Assembly (NCBI RefSeq): GCF_000160775.2
Contig: NZ_CM001024.1
Coordinates: forward strand, 1,926,609 to 1,990,608
DNA: 64,000 bases
Direction of reading: 5' to 3'
Origin: Aeromicrobium marinum DSM 15272
Lineage (GTDB): Bacteria; Actinomycetota; Actinomycetes; Propionibacteriales; Nocardioidaceae
Numbering within the stretch: position 1 is the first letter of the stretch; every line of letters begins with the position of its first letter. The notes beneath the pieces were generated by a model. The model did no database searches. It had not been told where the DNA came from and saw nothing but the letters and a program-made list of their open reading frames with translations. Both the position numbers and the translations under genes were made by a program. This document shows positions 53,790 to 63,880 of this stretch, one piece after another.

Positions 53790-53885
53790 TGGATCTAACT
53801 ACACTCCCTCCCGTTAGATCTGTGCCCGCTCCTCGTGGCACAACAGAACCCGGTCCGTGGCTCCCTCCCGACCGGGTTCTGTGCA
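53790..53885 (+). ncRNA. 6C-like small RNA
   Basis: Three consecutive hairpins in the gap between guaA and the GMC oxidase gene. Hairpin 1: arms 53792-53799 and 53813-53820 (8 bp), loop ending CTCCCTCCC. Hairpin 2: arms 53821-53826 and 53837-53842 (TGTGCC / GGCACA). Hairpin 3: arms 53843-53855 and 53870-53882 (13 bp), loop ending CTCCCTCCC again. Two hairpins presenting the same C-rich loop is the defining trait of the actinobacterial 6C RNA family. Read on the plus strand the last hairpin is followed by GCTTTT (53894-53899), a possible terminator. The ends are approximate; a promoter was not identified with confidence. Confidence 0.7.
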
Positions 53886-53934
53886 TTCCGGACGCTTTTC
53901 GGCGCCGAACGCCCCTCCCGCCCGGGTGGAGAAG

Positions 53935-54016
53935 TTACGGAGCCGGCACGGCTCGTTGTCACTGGGCACGGCAGATCTCCCGTGCCCAGTGACAGGACTC
54001 CGTGCCGGCTCCGTAA
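53935..54016. terminator. Long interrupted hairpin after the GMC oxidase gene
   Basis: Outer arms 53935-53951 and 54000-54016 (17 bp perfect), a symmetric 5x5 internal loop, inner arms 53957-53971 and 53980-53994 (15 bp perfect, TGTCACTGGGCACGG and its complement), 8-base apical loop. It starts 10 bp after the GMC stop and has the same size (82 bp) and design as the mdh hairpin. Confidence 0.75.
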
Positions 54017-54025
54017 TCTCGCGGG

Positions 54026-55714
54026 TCAGCTGATGCCGACGATGGGCAGGCGGAGGGCGCCGGGAGCGTCGTCCGGCACGACCGGGTTCTTCGGCGCGAC
54101 CGGCTCCATCTGCACGAAACCCCGCCCGACCTGCGGGCGCACGTCGGTCTCGCCGCGGTTCGGCCAGTACGACAGGGCCCGCTCGGCCTGCGCCGTGATG
54201 GTCAACGACGGGTTGACGCCCAGGTTGGCCGAGATCGCCGATCCGTCGATCACGTGCAGGCCGTCGTGGCCGTAGAGCCGGTGGTACGGGTCGATCACGC
54301 CGGTCTCGGGGCTGTCGCCGATGCAGGCACCTCCCATGAAGTGGGCAGTGAGCGGCACGTTGAACGGCTCGCCGATGGTGCCGCCGGCGGTGCCGCCCAT
54401 GTGGTCGGCCATCCGCTGCACGGCCTCGTGGCCCTCGGGGATGAAGGCGGGGTTCGGGGCGCCGTGTCCCTGTCGCGACGACAGACGCCGGCCGAACAGG
54501 CCGCGCTTGGTGTAGGTGGTGATGGAGTTGTCGTGGGTCTGCATGACCAGCGCGATCAGCGTGCGCTCCGACCAGTGCCGCAGGTCGTACAGCTTGAACA
54601 GGTTGCGCTTCTGCACCCACATCTGCTTCAGCCACACCCGCCAGCGCGGGGTGTCGGTGCTGCCGTCGGTGAGCACGGTCTGCATCAGCGACATCGCGTT
54701 GGAACCCCGCCCGTAGCGGCACGGCTCGATGTGCGTGTGCTCGTTGGGGTGGAACGACGAGGTGATCGCGATGCCCTCGCTGTAGTCGACGTCCTTGCCG
54801 TCGGCGATCGCCCCGAGCAGCGCCTCGGAGTTCGTGCGCGTCAGCAGGCCGAGCCGCTGCGACACGTTCGGCAGCACGCCGCGGTCACGCATGCGGTGCA
54901 GCAGCTTCTGGGTGCCCATGGTGCTGGCGGCGAAGATCACCTGGTCGGCGGTCAGCGTCGTGCGTCGGCGGCCACGCTTGTTCGTGCGCCGCGTCTCGAC
55001 CTCGTAGCCGCCACCGGGCAGGGGCCGGACGGCGGTGACGGTGGTGAGCGGCTTGACCTCGGCGCCGGCGCCCTCGGCCAGGTGCAGGTAGTTCTTCACC
55101 AGGGTGTTCTTGGCGTTGTGCCGGCACCCGGTCATGCACTCGCCACAGTTCGTGCAGGCGTTGCGGTCGGGTCCGGCGCCGCCGAAGTACGGGTCCCCCA
55201 TCGGCTCGCCACCGCGCTCGCCGAACAGCACGCCCACCGGGGTGCTGTGGAACGTGCCCTCCACGCCCATCTCGGCCGCGACCTGTCGCATGACCCGGTC
55301 GGCCGGCGTCTCGAACGGGTAGGTCGTGACGCCGAGCATGCGCTTCGCCTGGTCGTAGTAGGGCGCGAGCTCGGACTTCCAGTCGGTGATGTGCCCCCAG
55401 GCCGGGTCGCGGTAGAACGGGTCGAGCGGCTCGTACAGCGTGTTGGCGTAGACCAGGGAGCCGCCGCCGACCCCCGCGCCCGACAGGATCAGCACGTCCT
55501 TGAGCTTGTCGATGCGCTGGATGCCGTAGCAGCCCAGGAACGGTGCCCACAGGAACTTGCGCAACCGCCACGAGGTCTTCGCGAAGTCGGCGTCCTCGTA
55601 GCGCTTGCCGGCCTCCAGCACGGCGACCTTGTACCCCTTCTCGACCAGCCGCAGCGCCGAGACGCTCCCGCCGAATCCCGATCCGATGACGATGACGTCG
55701 TAGTCGTGGCTCAT
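54026..55714 (-). CDS. choD: GMC-family FAD oxidoreductase, ChoD-like
   Basis: A 562-residue flavoenzyme related to mycobacterial ChoD (putative cholesterol oxidase). IVIGSGFGGSVSALRLVEKG binds FAD, GAGVGGGSLVYAN is the second FAD motif, and the C-terminus has HFMGGACIGDSPETGVIDPY and LHVIDGSAISANLGVNPSLT. Four Cys at 187, 190, 193 and 197 form CTNCGECMTGC, a ferredoxin-like spacing. No signal peptide is visible. In Mycobacterium tuberculosis choD lies next to guaB3 and guaB2; here it is only separated from guaB3 by two genes. Sterol specificity is not shown by the sequence. ATGA overlap with the dehydrogenase gene upstream. Confidence 0.85.
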   Translation of the reverse strand: MSHDYDVIVIGSGFGGSVSALRLVEKGYKVAVLEAGKRYEDADFAKTSWRLRKFLWAPFLGCYGIQRIDKLKDVLILSGAGVGGGSLVYANTLYEPLDPFYRDPAWGHITDWKSELAPYYDQAKRMLGVTTYPFETPADRVMRQVAAEMGVEGTFHSTPVGVLFGERGGEPMGDPYFGGAGPDRNACTNCGECMTGCRHNAKNTLVKNYLHLAEGAGAEVKPLTTVTAVRPLPGGGYEVETRRTNKRGRRRTTLTADQVIFAASTMGTQKLLHRMRDRGVLPNVSQRLGLLTRTNSEALLGAIADGKDVDYSEGIAITSSFHPNEHTHIEPCRYGRGSNAMSLMQTVLTDGSTDTPRWRVWLKQMWVQKRNLFKLYDLRHWSERTLIALVMQTHDNSITTYTKRGLFGRRLSSRQGHGAPNPAFIPEGHEAVQRMADHMGGTAGGTIGEPFNVPLTAHFMGGACIGDSPETGVIDPYHRLYGHDGLHVIDGSAISANLGVNPSLTITAQAERALSYWPNRGETDVRPQVGRGFVQMEPVAPKNPVVPDDAPGALRLPIVGIS

Positions 55715-57261
55715 GCGCGGCGAGTCCTCCTGAGTAGGGCGAGCGCCACGGTCATCACCCGGGCGAAGATCTTGGCCGACAGGAAGTCCGGTCCACCGAC
55801 GGGGACGAGGCGCTGCACCCCCACCGACTGCGGCTCGGTGTAGCGCAGCAGGCCCTCGGGGCCCTGCCGACGACCCGTGCCCGAGGAGCGCATGCCGCCC
55901 ATGGGGGCGTCGACGCTGCCGAACGTGGCCGAGAACCCCTCGTTGATGTTGACGGTGCCGGCCTTGATGCGGGGGGCGATCTCGCGTGCGTCGGGCACCG
56001 GGCCCCAGATGCTCGCGTTGAGCCCGTACTCACCGGCGTTGGCCAGTGCCACGGCCTCCTCGACGTCGCCGAAGCGGTACAGCGACACCAGCGGACCGAA
56101 GGTCTCGTCGGCGAAGCACTCGGCGGCCGCGGTGACCCCCTCGAGCACCGTGGGCTCGTAGAAGAACGGACCGAGGTCGGGCCGGGCCCGGCCACCGACG
56201 AGGACACTGGCGCCGTTGGCGATCGCGTCGTCGACGTGCTTGGCCGTGGTCTCGAGCTGCGCGGCCGAGACGAGCGAGCCGATGTCGGCGTCCCAGTCGA
56301 GCGACGGCCCGATGCTGAGCGAGCGCACCCGCTCGACGAACGCCTCACGGAACGCGTCGTACAGCGAGTCGTGCACGTACAGACGCTCGATGGAGACGCA
56401 GAGCTGGCCCGCCGAGGAGAAGCAGGCCGTGACCGCGCCCGCCGCGGCCCGGTCGACGTCGGCGCCCGGCAGCACGATCATGGGGTTCTTGCCGCCCAGC
56501 TCCAGCGAGCAGCTCACGAGTCGCTCCGCGGCCTGCTTGGCGACGAGGGTGCCCGTGGCGGTGGACCCGGTGAAGCAGATGTAGTCGGCCTGCTCGATGA
56601 TCGCGGTGCCCACGACCGAGCCGGCGCCGCTGACGACCTGCCAGACGTCGGTGGGGATGCCGGCCTTGCGCAGCAGCTCGACGCCGGCCAGGGCGATCAA
56701 CGGGCTCTGGCTGTCGGGCTTGAGGACGACCGCGTTGCCGGCGGCGATGGCGGGCAGACCGTCCGACAGCGCCATCGTGAGGGGGTAGTTCCAGGGGGCG
56801 ATGATGCCGACGACACCCTTGGGCACCTGGTTCACGTGCACGCTGGTGAGACCCGGGATGGCGCCGTTGCGGCGCGACGGCGCCAGCTGCCGCTTCATCC
56901 GGCGCGCGTAGTAGCGGGCGGTGAGGGCGAGGTGGGCGACCTCGTCGAACGCGTGGGCGCGGCTCTTGCCCGACTCCAGCTGGATCAGGTCGAGCAGCTC
57001 GTCCTGGTGCCGCAGCACGAGGTCGTGCAGCCGCAGGAAGGCACGCTGGCGGCGGGCGATCGGCGTCGCGGCCCAGGCCACCTGCGCGGCCCTGGCCGCG
57101 TCGAACGCGTCGTCGACGTCCTCGAGGCTCGAGACGGGGACCTCCGCGAGCGGCCGGCCGGTGAGCGGCGACGTCGTGGTGCGGGTCTCGGCGCTGGTCG
57201 AGCGGATCTGCCGCGTCAGCTGGGTGATGCGGTCGGACGAGATCGGGACGGCGGCAGGCAT
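55711..57261 (-). CDS. gabD2: Succinate-semialdehyde dehydrogenase, GabD2-like
   Basis: A 516-residue aldehyde dehydrogenase closely resembling mycobacterial GabD2 in length and sequence. VVGIIAPWNYPLT and VVLKPDSQSPL bind NADP; LELGGKNPMIV carries the general-base Glu and FSSAGQLCVSIERLYVH the catalytic Cys. ATG at 57261 is preferred over ATG at 57270 because the -10 box TACGAT overlaps the latter and lies 7 bases before the former. The stop overlaps the GMC gene start as ATGA, so both are one operon; the substrate could be an aldehyde made by the partner oxidase instead of succinate semialdehyde. Confidence 0.88.
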   Translation of the reverse strand: MPAAVPISSDRITQLTRQIRSTSAETRTTTSPLTGRPLAEVPVSSLEDVDDAFDAARAAQVAWAATPIARRQRAFLRLHDLVLRHQDELLDLIQLESGKSRAHAFDEVAHLALTARYYARRMKRQLAPSRRNGAIPGLTSVHVNQVPKGVVGIIAPWNYPLTMALSDGLPAIAAGNAVVLKPDSQSPLIALAGVELLRKAGIPTDVWQVVSGAGSVVGTAIIEQADYICFTGSTATGTLVAKQAAERLVSCSLELGGKNPMIVLPGADVDRAAAGAVTACFSSAGQLCVSIERLYVHDSLYDAFREAFVERVRSLSIGPSLDWDADIGSLVSAAQLETTAKHVDDAIANGASVLVGGRARPDLGPFFYEPTVLEGVTAAAECFADETFGPLVSLYRFGDVEEAVALANAGEYGLNASIWGPVPDAREIAPRIKAGTVNINEGFSATFGSVDAPMGGMRSSGTGRRQGPEGLLRYTEPQSVGVQRLVPVGGPDFLSAKIFARVMTVALALLRRTRRA

Positions 57262-57268
57262 GGGGGCC

Positions 57269-57274
57269 ATCGTA
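57269..57274 (-). promoter_or_regulatory. -10 box of gabD2-like gene, leaderless
   Basis: TACGAT on the minus strand ends 7 bases before the ATG at 57261. Confidence 0.45.
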
Positions 57275-57314
57275 CCGCCGGTATGCCGGGGATGCCAGAG
57301 AAGTGACAGTTGAG

Positions 57315-57863
57315 TTACCCGCGGGTCACATCGCTGCGGACGTCCGCCGGTGGCCCTGGTCGGTCGAGCAGCTTCTCGAAGCACAACGAGTAGGTGACGG
57401 CGCGGTACGGCTCGAACACCTCGATCGGCACGTACCCGTGGCGTGCGTAGAACCGCAGGGCCGGTACCTGCCGGTCACCCGTGTGGATGACGACCCGTGC
57501 CGCCCCGGCGTCGCGCGCCGCCGCGTGCATCGCGTCGAGCAGCAGGTCGGCGACCCCCCGGCCCCGTTCGTCGGGCACGACGTACATGCGCTTGATCTCC
57601 AGCTCACCGGCCATGCCCGGGGACACGACGTCGTCGAGCCGCCGCAGGCAGGCGTGCCCGACCGGCCGGTCCGCCCGGTGGGCGACCACCGTGGTGACCA
57701 CCGATCGCGGATCGAGGTCCTCCGACCCCGACCGGTGCAGCGCCGCCGGGTCGGAGGCGTACAACCGGTCGCCGGCGGCCATGTGGTCCGCCCGCAGCGC
57801 GACCGCGGCCGGATGGTCGAACGCGACCGCGCTCAGCTGCACGGCACCGGGCGACGGGCTCAC
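57315..57863 (-). CDS. GNAT acetyltransferase
   Basis: A 182-residue N-acetyltransferase with the acetyl-CoA motif IKRMYVVPDERGRGVADLLL and the C-terminal RFYARHGYVPIEVF. The GTG at 57863 overlaps the guaB3 stop as GTGA, so it is coupled to guaB3; longer in-frame sequence overlaps guaB3 and is spurious. Substrate unknown. A cluster of two acetyltransferases in this window (with the YjaB-like one) is probably chance. Confidence 0.85.
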   Translation of the reverse strand: MSPSPGAVQLSAVAFDHPAAVALRADHMAAGDRLYASDPAALHRSGSEDLDPRSVVTTVVAHRADRPVGHACLRRLDDVVSPGMAGELEIKRMYVVPDERGRGVADLLLDAMHAAARDAGAARVVIHTGDRQVPALRFYARHGYVPIEVFEPYRAVTYSLCFEKLLDRPGPPADVRSDVTRG

Positions 57864-58969
57864 GCCACGACGACCTCGACCCGCTGGAACTCCTTCAGCT
57901 CGGTGTAGCCGGTGGTGGCCATGGCCCGGCGCAGCGCTCCGATGAGGTTCATGGTGCCGTCCGGCACGGTGGACGGGCCGAACAGCACGGCCTCCAACGA
58001 GCCGATGGTGCCGAACTCGACCCGCTGGCCGCGCGGGAGGTCCGAGTGCCAGGCCTCGGCGCCCCAGTGGAAGCCCCGGCCCGGAGCCTCGTGCGCCCGG
58101 GCGAAGGGCGACCCGATCATGACGGCATCGGCGCCACAGGCGACCGCCTTGGCGAGGTCGCCGCTGCGACCGATCGAGCCGTCGGCGATCACGTGCACGT
58201 AGCGTCCGCCGGACTCGTCGAGGTAGTCGCGGCGGGCGGCGGCGACGTCCGCGACGGCCGAGGCCATCGGGACCGCGACGCCGAGCACCGTGCGGGTGGT
58301 GTGCGCCGCACCGCCGCCGAAGCCCACCAGCACGCCGGCGGCGCCGGTCCGCATGAGGTGCAGGGCCGCCTGGTAGGTGGCGCACCCACCCACGACGACG
58401 GGCACGTCGAGCTCGTAGATGAACTCCTTGAGGTTCAGCGGCTCGGTGTGGCCGGAGACGTGCTCGGCCGACACCGTGGTGCCGCGGATGACGAACAGGT
58501 CGACGCCGGCCTCGACCACCACGTCGGCGAACTGCTTGGTGCGCTGCGGCGAGAGCGCTCCGGCGACCGTGACCCCGGCCGCGCGCACCTCGTGCAGGCG
58601 CTGCGTGATCAGCTCGGGTCGGATCGGCTCGGCGTAGATCTGCTGCATCCGGGCGGTGGCGGCCACCGGGTCGAGCGAGGCGATCTCGGCCAGCAGCGGT
58701 TCGGGATCCTCGTACCGGGTCCACAGTCCCTCGAGGTCGAGGACGCCGAGTCCGCCGTGCTGGCCGAGGGCGATGGCGGTGGCGGGGCTCATGACCGAGT
58801 CCATGGGGGCGGCCAGCACGGGCAGCTCGAAGCGGTAGGCGTCGATCTGCCAGGCGGTGGACACCTCCTCGGGATCGCGGGTGCGCCGGCTCGGCACGAT
58901 CGCGATGTCGTCGAAGGAATAGGCGCGGCGACCCCGCTTGGCCGTGCCGATCTCGATCTCGGTGCTCAT
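57860..58969 (-). CDS. guaB3: GuaB3, IMP dehydrogenase/GMP reductase family
   Basis: A 369-residue TIM-barrel protein without CBS domains. SFDDIAIVPSRRTRDPEEV and PVLAAPMDSVMSP open the barrel; HVIADGSIGRSGDLAKAVACGADAVMIG is the IMP phosphate site. The catalytic-loop Cys of IMP dehydrogenase (GSICTTR in GuaB of this window) is replaced: this protein reads GFGGGAAHTTRTVLG. It may therefore be inactive as an IMP dehydrogenase, a regulator, or use another chemistry. A -10 box TAGGGT ends 6 bases before the ATG. Confidence 0.92.
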   Translation of the reverse strand: MSTEIEIGTAKRGRRAYSFDDIAIVPSRRTRDPEEVSTAWQIDAYRFELPVLAAPMDSVMSPATAIALGQHGGLGVLDLEGLWTRYEDPEPLLAEIASLDPVAATARMQQIYAEPIRPELITQRLHEVRAAGVTVAGALSPQRTKQFADVVVEAGVDLFVIRGTTVSAEHVSGHTEPLNLKEFIYELDVPVVVGGCATYQAALHLMRTGAAGVLVGFGGGAAHTTRTVLGVAVPMASAVADVAAARRDYLDESGGRYVHVIADGSIGRSGDLAKAVACGADAVMIGSPFARAHEAPGRGFHWGAEAWHSDLPRGQRVEFGTIGSLEAVLFGPSTVPDGTMNLIGALRRAMATTGYTELKEFQRVEVVVA

Positions 58970-58975
58970 GCGACC

Positions 58976-58981
58976 ACCCTA
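58976..58981 (-). promoter_or_regulatory. -10 box of guaB3, leaderless
   Basis: TAGGGT on the minus strand ends 6 bases before the ATG at 58969, separating guaB3 transcription from guaB. Confidence 0.45.
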
Positions 58982-58994
58982 GTGCGCGGTCCCC

Positions 58995-59065
58995 TTCCCC
59001 CTGACAGTGACGTTTGCGCCCCGAAACGGATCAATTCGGGGCCGGAACGTCACTCCCAGGGGGAA
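58995..59065. terminator. Long interrupted hairpin after guaB
   Basis: Three stacked perfect stems: 58995-59003 with 59057-59065 (9 bp), 59008-59014 with 59046-59052 (7 bp, TGACGTT / AACGTCA), 59018-59025 with 59035-59042 (8 bp), separated by symmetric 4x4 and 3x3 internal loops, apical loop 9 bases. It begins 6 bp after the guaB stop. Confidence 0.72.
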
Positions 59066-59071
59066 CGGGAG

Positions 59072-60595
<1,524 letters not shown>

Positions 60596-60634
60596 CGCGC
60601 GGCACCGGGCCGATCCGAGCGCCGGGACCACGCC

Positions 60635-61615
60635 TCAGAGGTACTGCTCGAGGTCGTCGGCCAGCTGGTTCATCACGGCGGCCTGCGCCTCGTAGCTGGA
60701 CGGGACGACCGAGACCCACGGCACGTAGGCGCCGGTGGAGCCGGCGGTGGTCGCCGCCCAGACCGGCTGCGTGTCGAAGATCGCGAGGCCCGCCTCGCCG
60801 ACGCGCGCGTCCCACAGGACGATGTCGGCGTCGTAGGTGTCGGCGTTCTCCCAGCTGAGGGTCTCGAAGTAACCCTGCGGGTCCGGGTTCGTGGGCGTCA
60901 CGATGGGCAGACCGAGCTCGTCGCGGTAGTACTTCAGGTCCTGACTGACCTCGGGGTTGGAGATGTAGAGCACGTCGGTGGCCGGCGAGGCAGCGATGAT
61001 CTGTCGGTCCCCGAGCTCCTCGCCGATGGCCCGCAGGCGGTCGGCGGCCGCGTCGAAGTCGGCGTGCGCCTGCTGCACGACGTCGGTGTCGAGGTCGGCG
61101 CCCAGGGCCTCGGCGATCTCCTCGGTGCCGTCGAGGATCTCGGTCAGCGACCGGTCCTCGAAGCTCTGCACGAGCAGCGGCAGGTCGGCCATGCGCTCGG
61201 CCGTGGCCTCGTTGACGTACCAGAGGGTCGGCTCGATGTAGGTGCTGGTGATGACGAGGTCGGGGCGCAGACCCACGAGGGTCTCGACGTCGATGTCGCC
61301 GTACTCACCGCCCCCGGTCACGTCGGTGACCGCCTCGGGGTCGAGTCCGGCGGCCTGCGGGTCGACCTCGCCGTCGGCGCCGACCAGCGGGCCGAAGGTG
61401 GCCACCGACTCGATCCCGAGGTCCGCGAGGGCGGCGGCCATCGAGACCTGGGCGACGATGCGCTCCGGCTCGGCGTCGAGCTCCAGGGTCGTGCCGAGGT
61501 CATCGGTGAACGTCCAGGCGGCGTCGCCGGCACCGGCGTCGTCGGTGGAGGAGCCGCAGGCGGCGACGGAGAACAGGGTGAGGGCCGCGGCGGCGGTCAG
61601 CAGACGAGTCTTCAT
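60635..61615 (-). CDS. Iron-siderophore ABC transporter substrate-binding lipoprotein
   Basis: A 326-residue FepB/FecB-type binding protein with lipobox SVAAC (Cys20). Family features include EPERIVAQVSMAAALADLGIESV, then GLRPDLVITSTY and the C-terminal YEAQAAVMNQLADDLEQYL. A near-perfect DtxR/IdeR iron box covers its promoter, so it should be repressed by iron. No permease or ATPase gene is next to it, so it works with a transporter encoded elsewhere. The ATG at 61615 is the only start that keeps the signal peptide. Confidence 0.9.
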   Translation of the reverse strand: MKTRLLTAAAALTLFSVAACGSSTDDAGAGDAAWTFTDDLGTTLELDAEPERIVAQVSMAAALADLGIESVATFGPLVGADGEVDPQAAGLDPEAVTDVTGGGEYGDIDVETLVGLRPDLVITSTYIEPTLWYVNEATAERMADLPLLVQSFEDRSLTEILDGTEEIAEALGADLDTDVVQQAHADFDAAADRLRAIGEELGDRQIIAASPATDVLYISNPEVSQDLKYYRDELGLPIVTPTNPDPQGYFETLSWENADTYDADIVLWDARVGEAGLAIFDTQPVWAATTAGSTGAYVPWVSVVPSSYEAQAAVMNQLADDLEQYL

Positions 61616-61620
61616 GTCAG

Positions 61621-61639
61621 TGAGGTTACCCTCACCTAA
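61621..61639 (-). promoter_or_regulatory. DtxR/IdeR iron box
   Basis: TTAGGTGAGGGTAACCTCA on the minus strand matches the 19-bp consensus TTAGGTTAGGCTAACCTAA at 16 positions. The TAACCT inside it (61623-61628) lies 7 bases before the ATG at 61615, so the box probably covers the -10 of a leaderless promoter. Confidence 0.88.
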
Positions 61640-61673
61640 GTCCGAGAGGTGCGAGGGGTCCCCCCGGACGGCC

Positions 61674-61707
61674 GACGCCCGCCCCCACCGAGGTGGGGGC
61701 GGGCGTC
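61674..61707 (-). terminator. Terminator after groEL
   Basis: A perfect 16-bp stem (arms 61674-61689 and 61692-61707, GACGCCCGCCCCCACC and its complement) with a 2-base loop, 17 bp downstream of the groEL stop. Confidence 0.85.
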
Positions 61708-61724
61708 GTGGGTGACGGACTGCG

Positions 61725-63443
<1,719 letters not shown>

Positions 63444-63737
63444 TCAGGAGACGACCGCGAGGACGTCGCGCGCGGAGAGGATGAGGTACTCCTCGCCGGC
63501 GTACTTCACCTCGGTGCCGCCGTACTTGCTGAAGATGACCTTGTCGCCGACGGCGACGTCCAGCGGGACGCGGTTGCCGTTGTCGTCGACCCGACCGGGT
63601 CCGACGGCGACGACGTTGCCCTCCTGGGGCTTCTCCTTGGCGGTGTCCGGGATGACGAGTCCGGATGCGGTGGTCTGCTCGGCCTCGACCGCCTGGATGA
63701 CCAGGCGATCCTCGAGCGGCTTGATGGTGACCGACAC
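63444..63737 (-). CDS. groES: Co-chaperonin GroES
   Basis: A 97-residue 10-kDa chaperonin. [27 protein letters not shown] contains the mobile loop, and the end [22 protein letters not shown] is typical. GTG was chosen since it follows GGGAGG. First gene of the groESL operon, preceded by two CIRCE elements. Confidence 0.97.
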   Translation of the reverse strand: MSVTIKPLEDRLVIQAVEAEQTTASGLVIPDTAKEKPQEGNVVAVGPGRVDDNGNRVPLDVAVGDKVIFSKYGGTEVKYAGEEYLILSARDVLAVVS

Positions 63738-63807
63738 GTGTCGACCTCCCCTTTCGGCGGGTGAACGGTAAATGGTGTGTGCACGCCGTCGCGGGGGTCG
63801 TGCACGA

Positions 63808-63834
63808 TTGGCAATCGACGGTGCCGAGTGCCAG
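63808..63834 (-). promoter_or_regulatory. CIRCE element, proximal (degenerate)
   Basis: Arms TTGGCAATC and GAGTGCCAG with a 9-bp spacer; two mismatches per arm from the TTAGCACTC-N9-GAGTGCTAA consensus. It lies downstream of the -10 box, where HrcA binding would block RNA polymerase. Confidence 0.7.
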
Positions 63835-63839
63835 TTCGG

Positions 63840-63845
63840 AATCTA
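63840..63845 (-). promoter_or_regulatory. -10 box of groES promoter
   Basis: TAGATT on the minus strand, with TTGGGT (63864-63869) 18 bp upstream as a plausible -35. It lies between the two CIRCE elements. Confidence 0.55.
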
Positions 63846-63853
63846 GCACGTCA

Positions 63854-63880
63854 TTGGCACTCGACCCAAGGGAGTGCTAA
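63854..63880 (-). promoter_or_regulatory. CIRCE element, distal (near-consensus)
   Basis: Arms TTGGCACTC and GAGTGCTAA with a 9-bp spacer: one mismatch from consensus. HrcA operator for groESL. The 120 bases after it (63881-64000) show only GCTCG-rich low-complexity sequence and no gene I can support. Confidence 0.93.

Noticed and set aside
53718..53885. Purine riboswitch or leader RNA for guaA
   Set aside because: guaA has a -10 box 6 bases before its start codon, and the hairpin loops make sense on the plus strand (C-rich) as a 6C-like RNA, not as a guaA leader.
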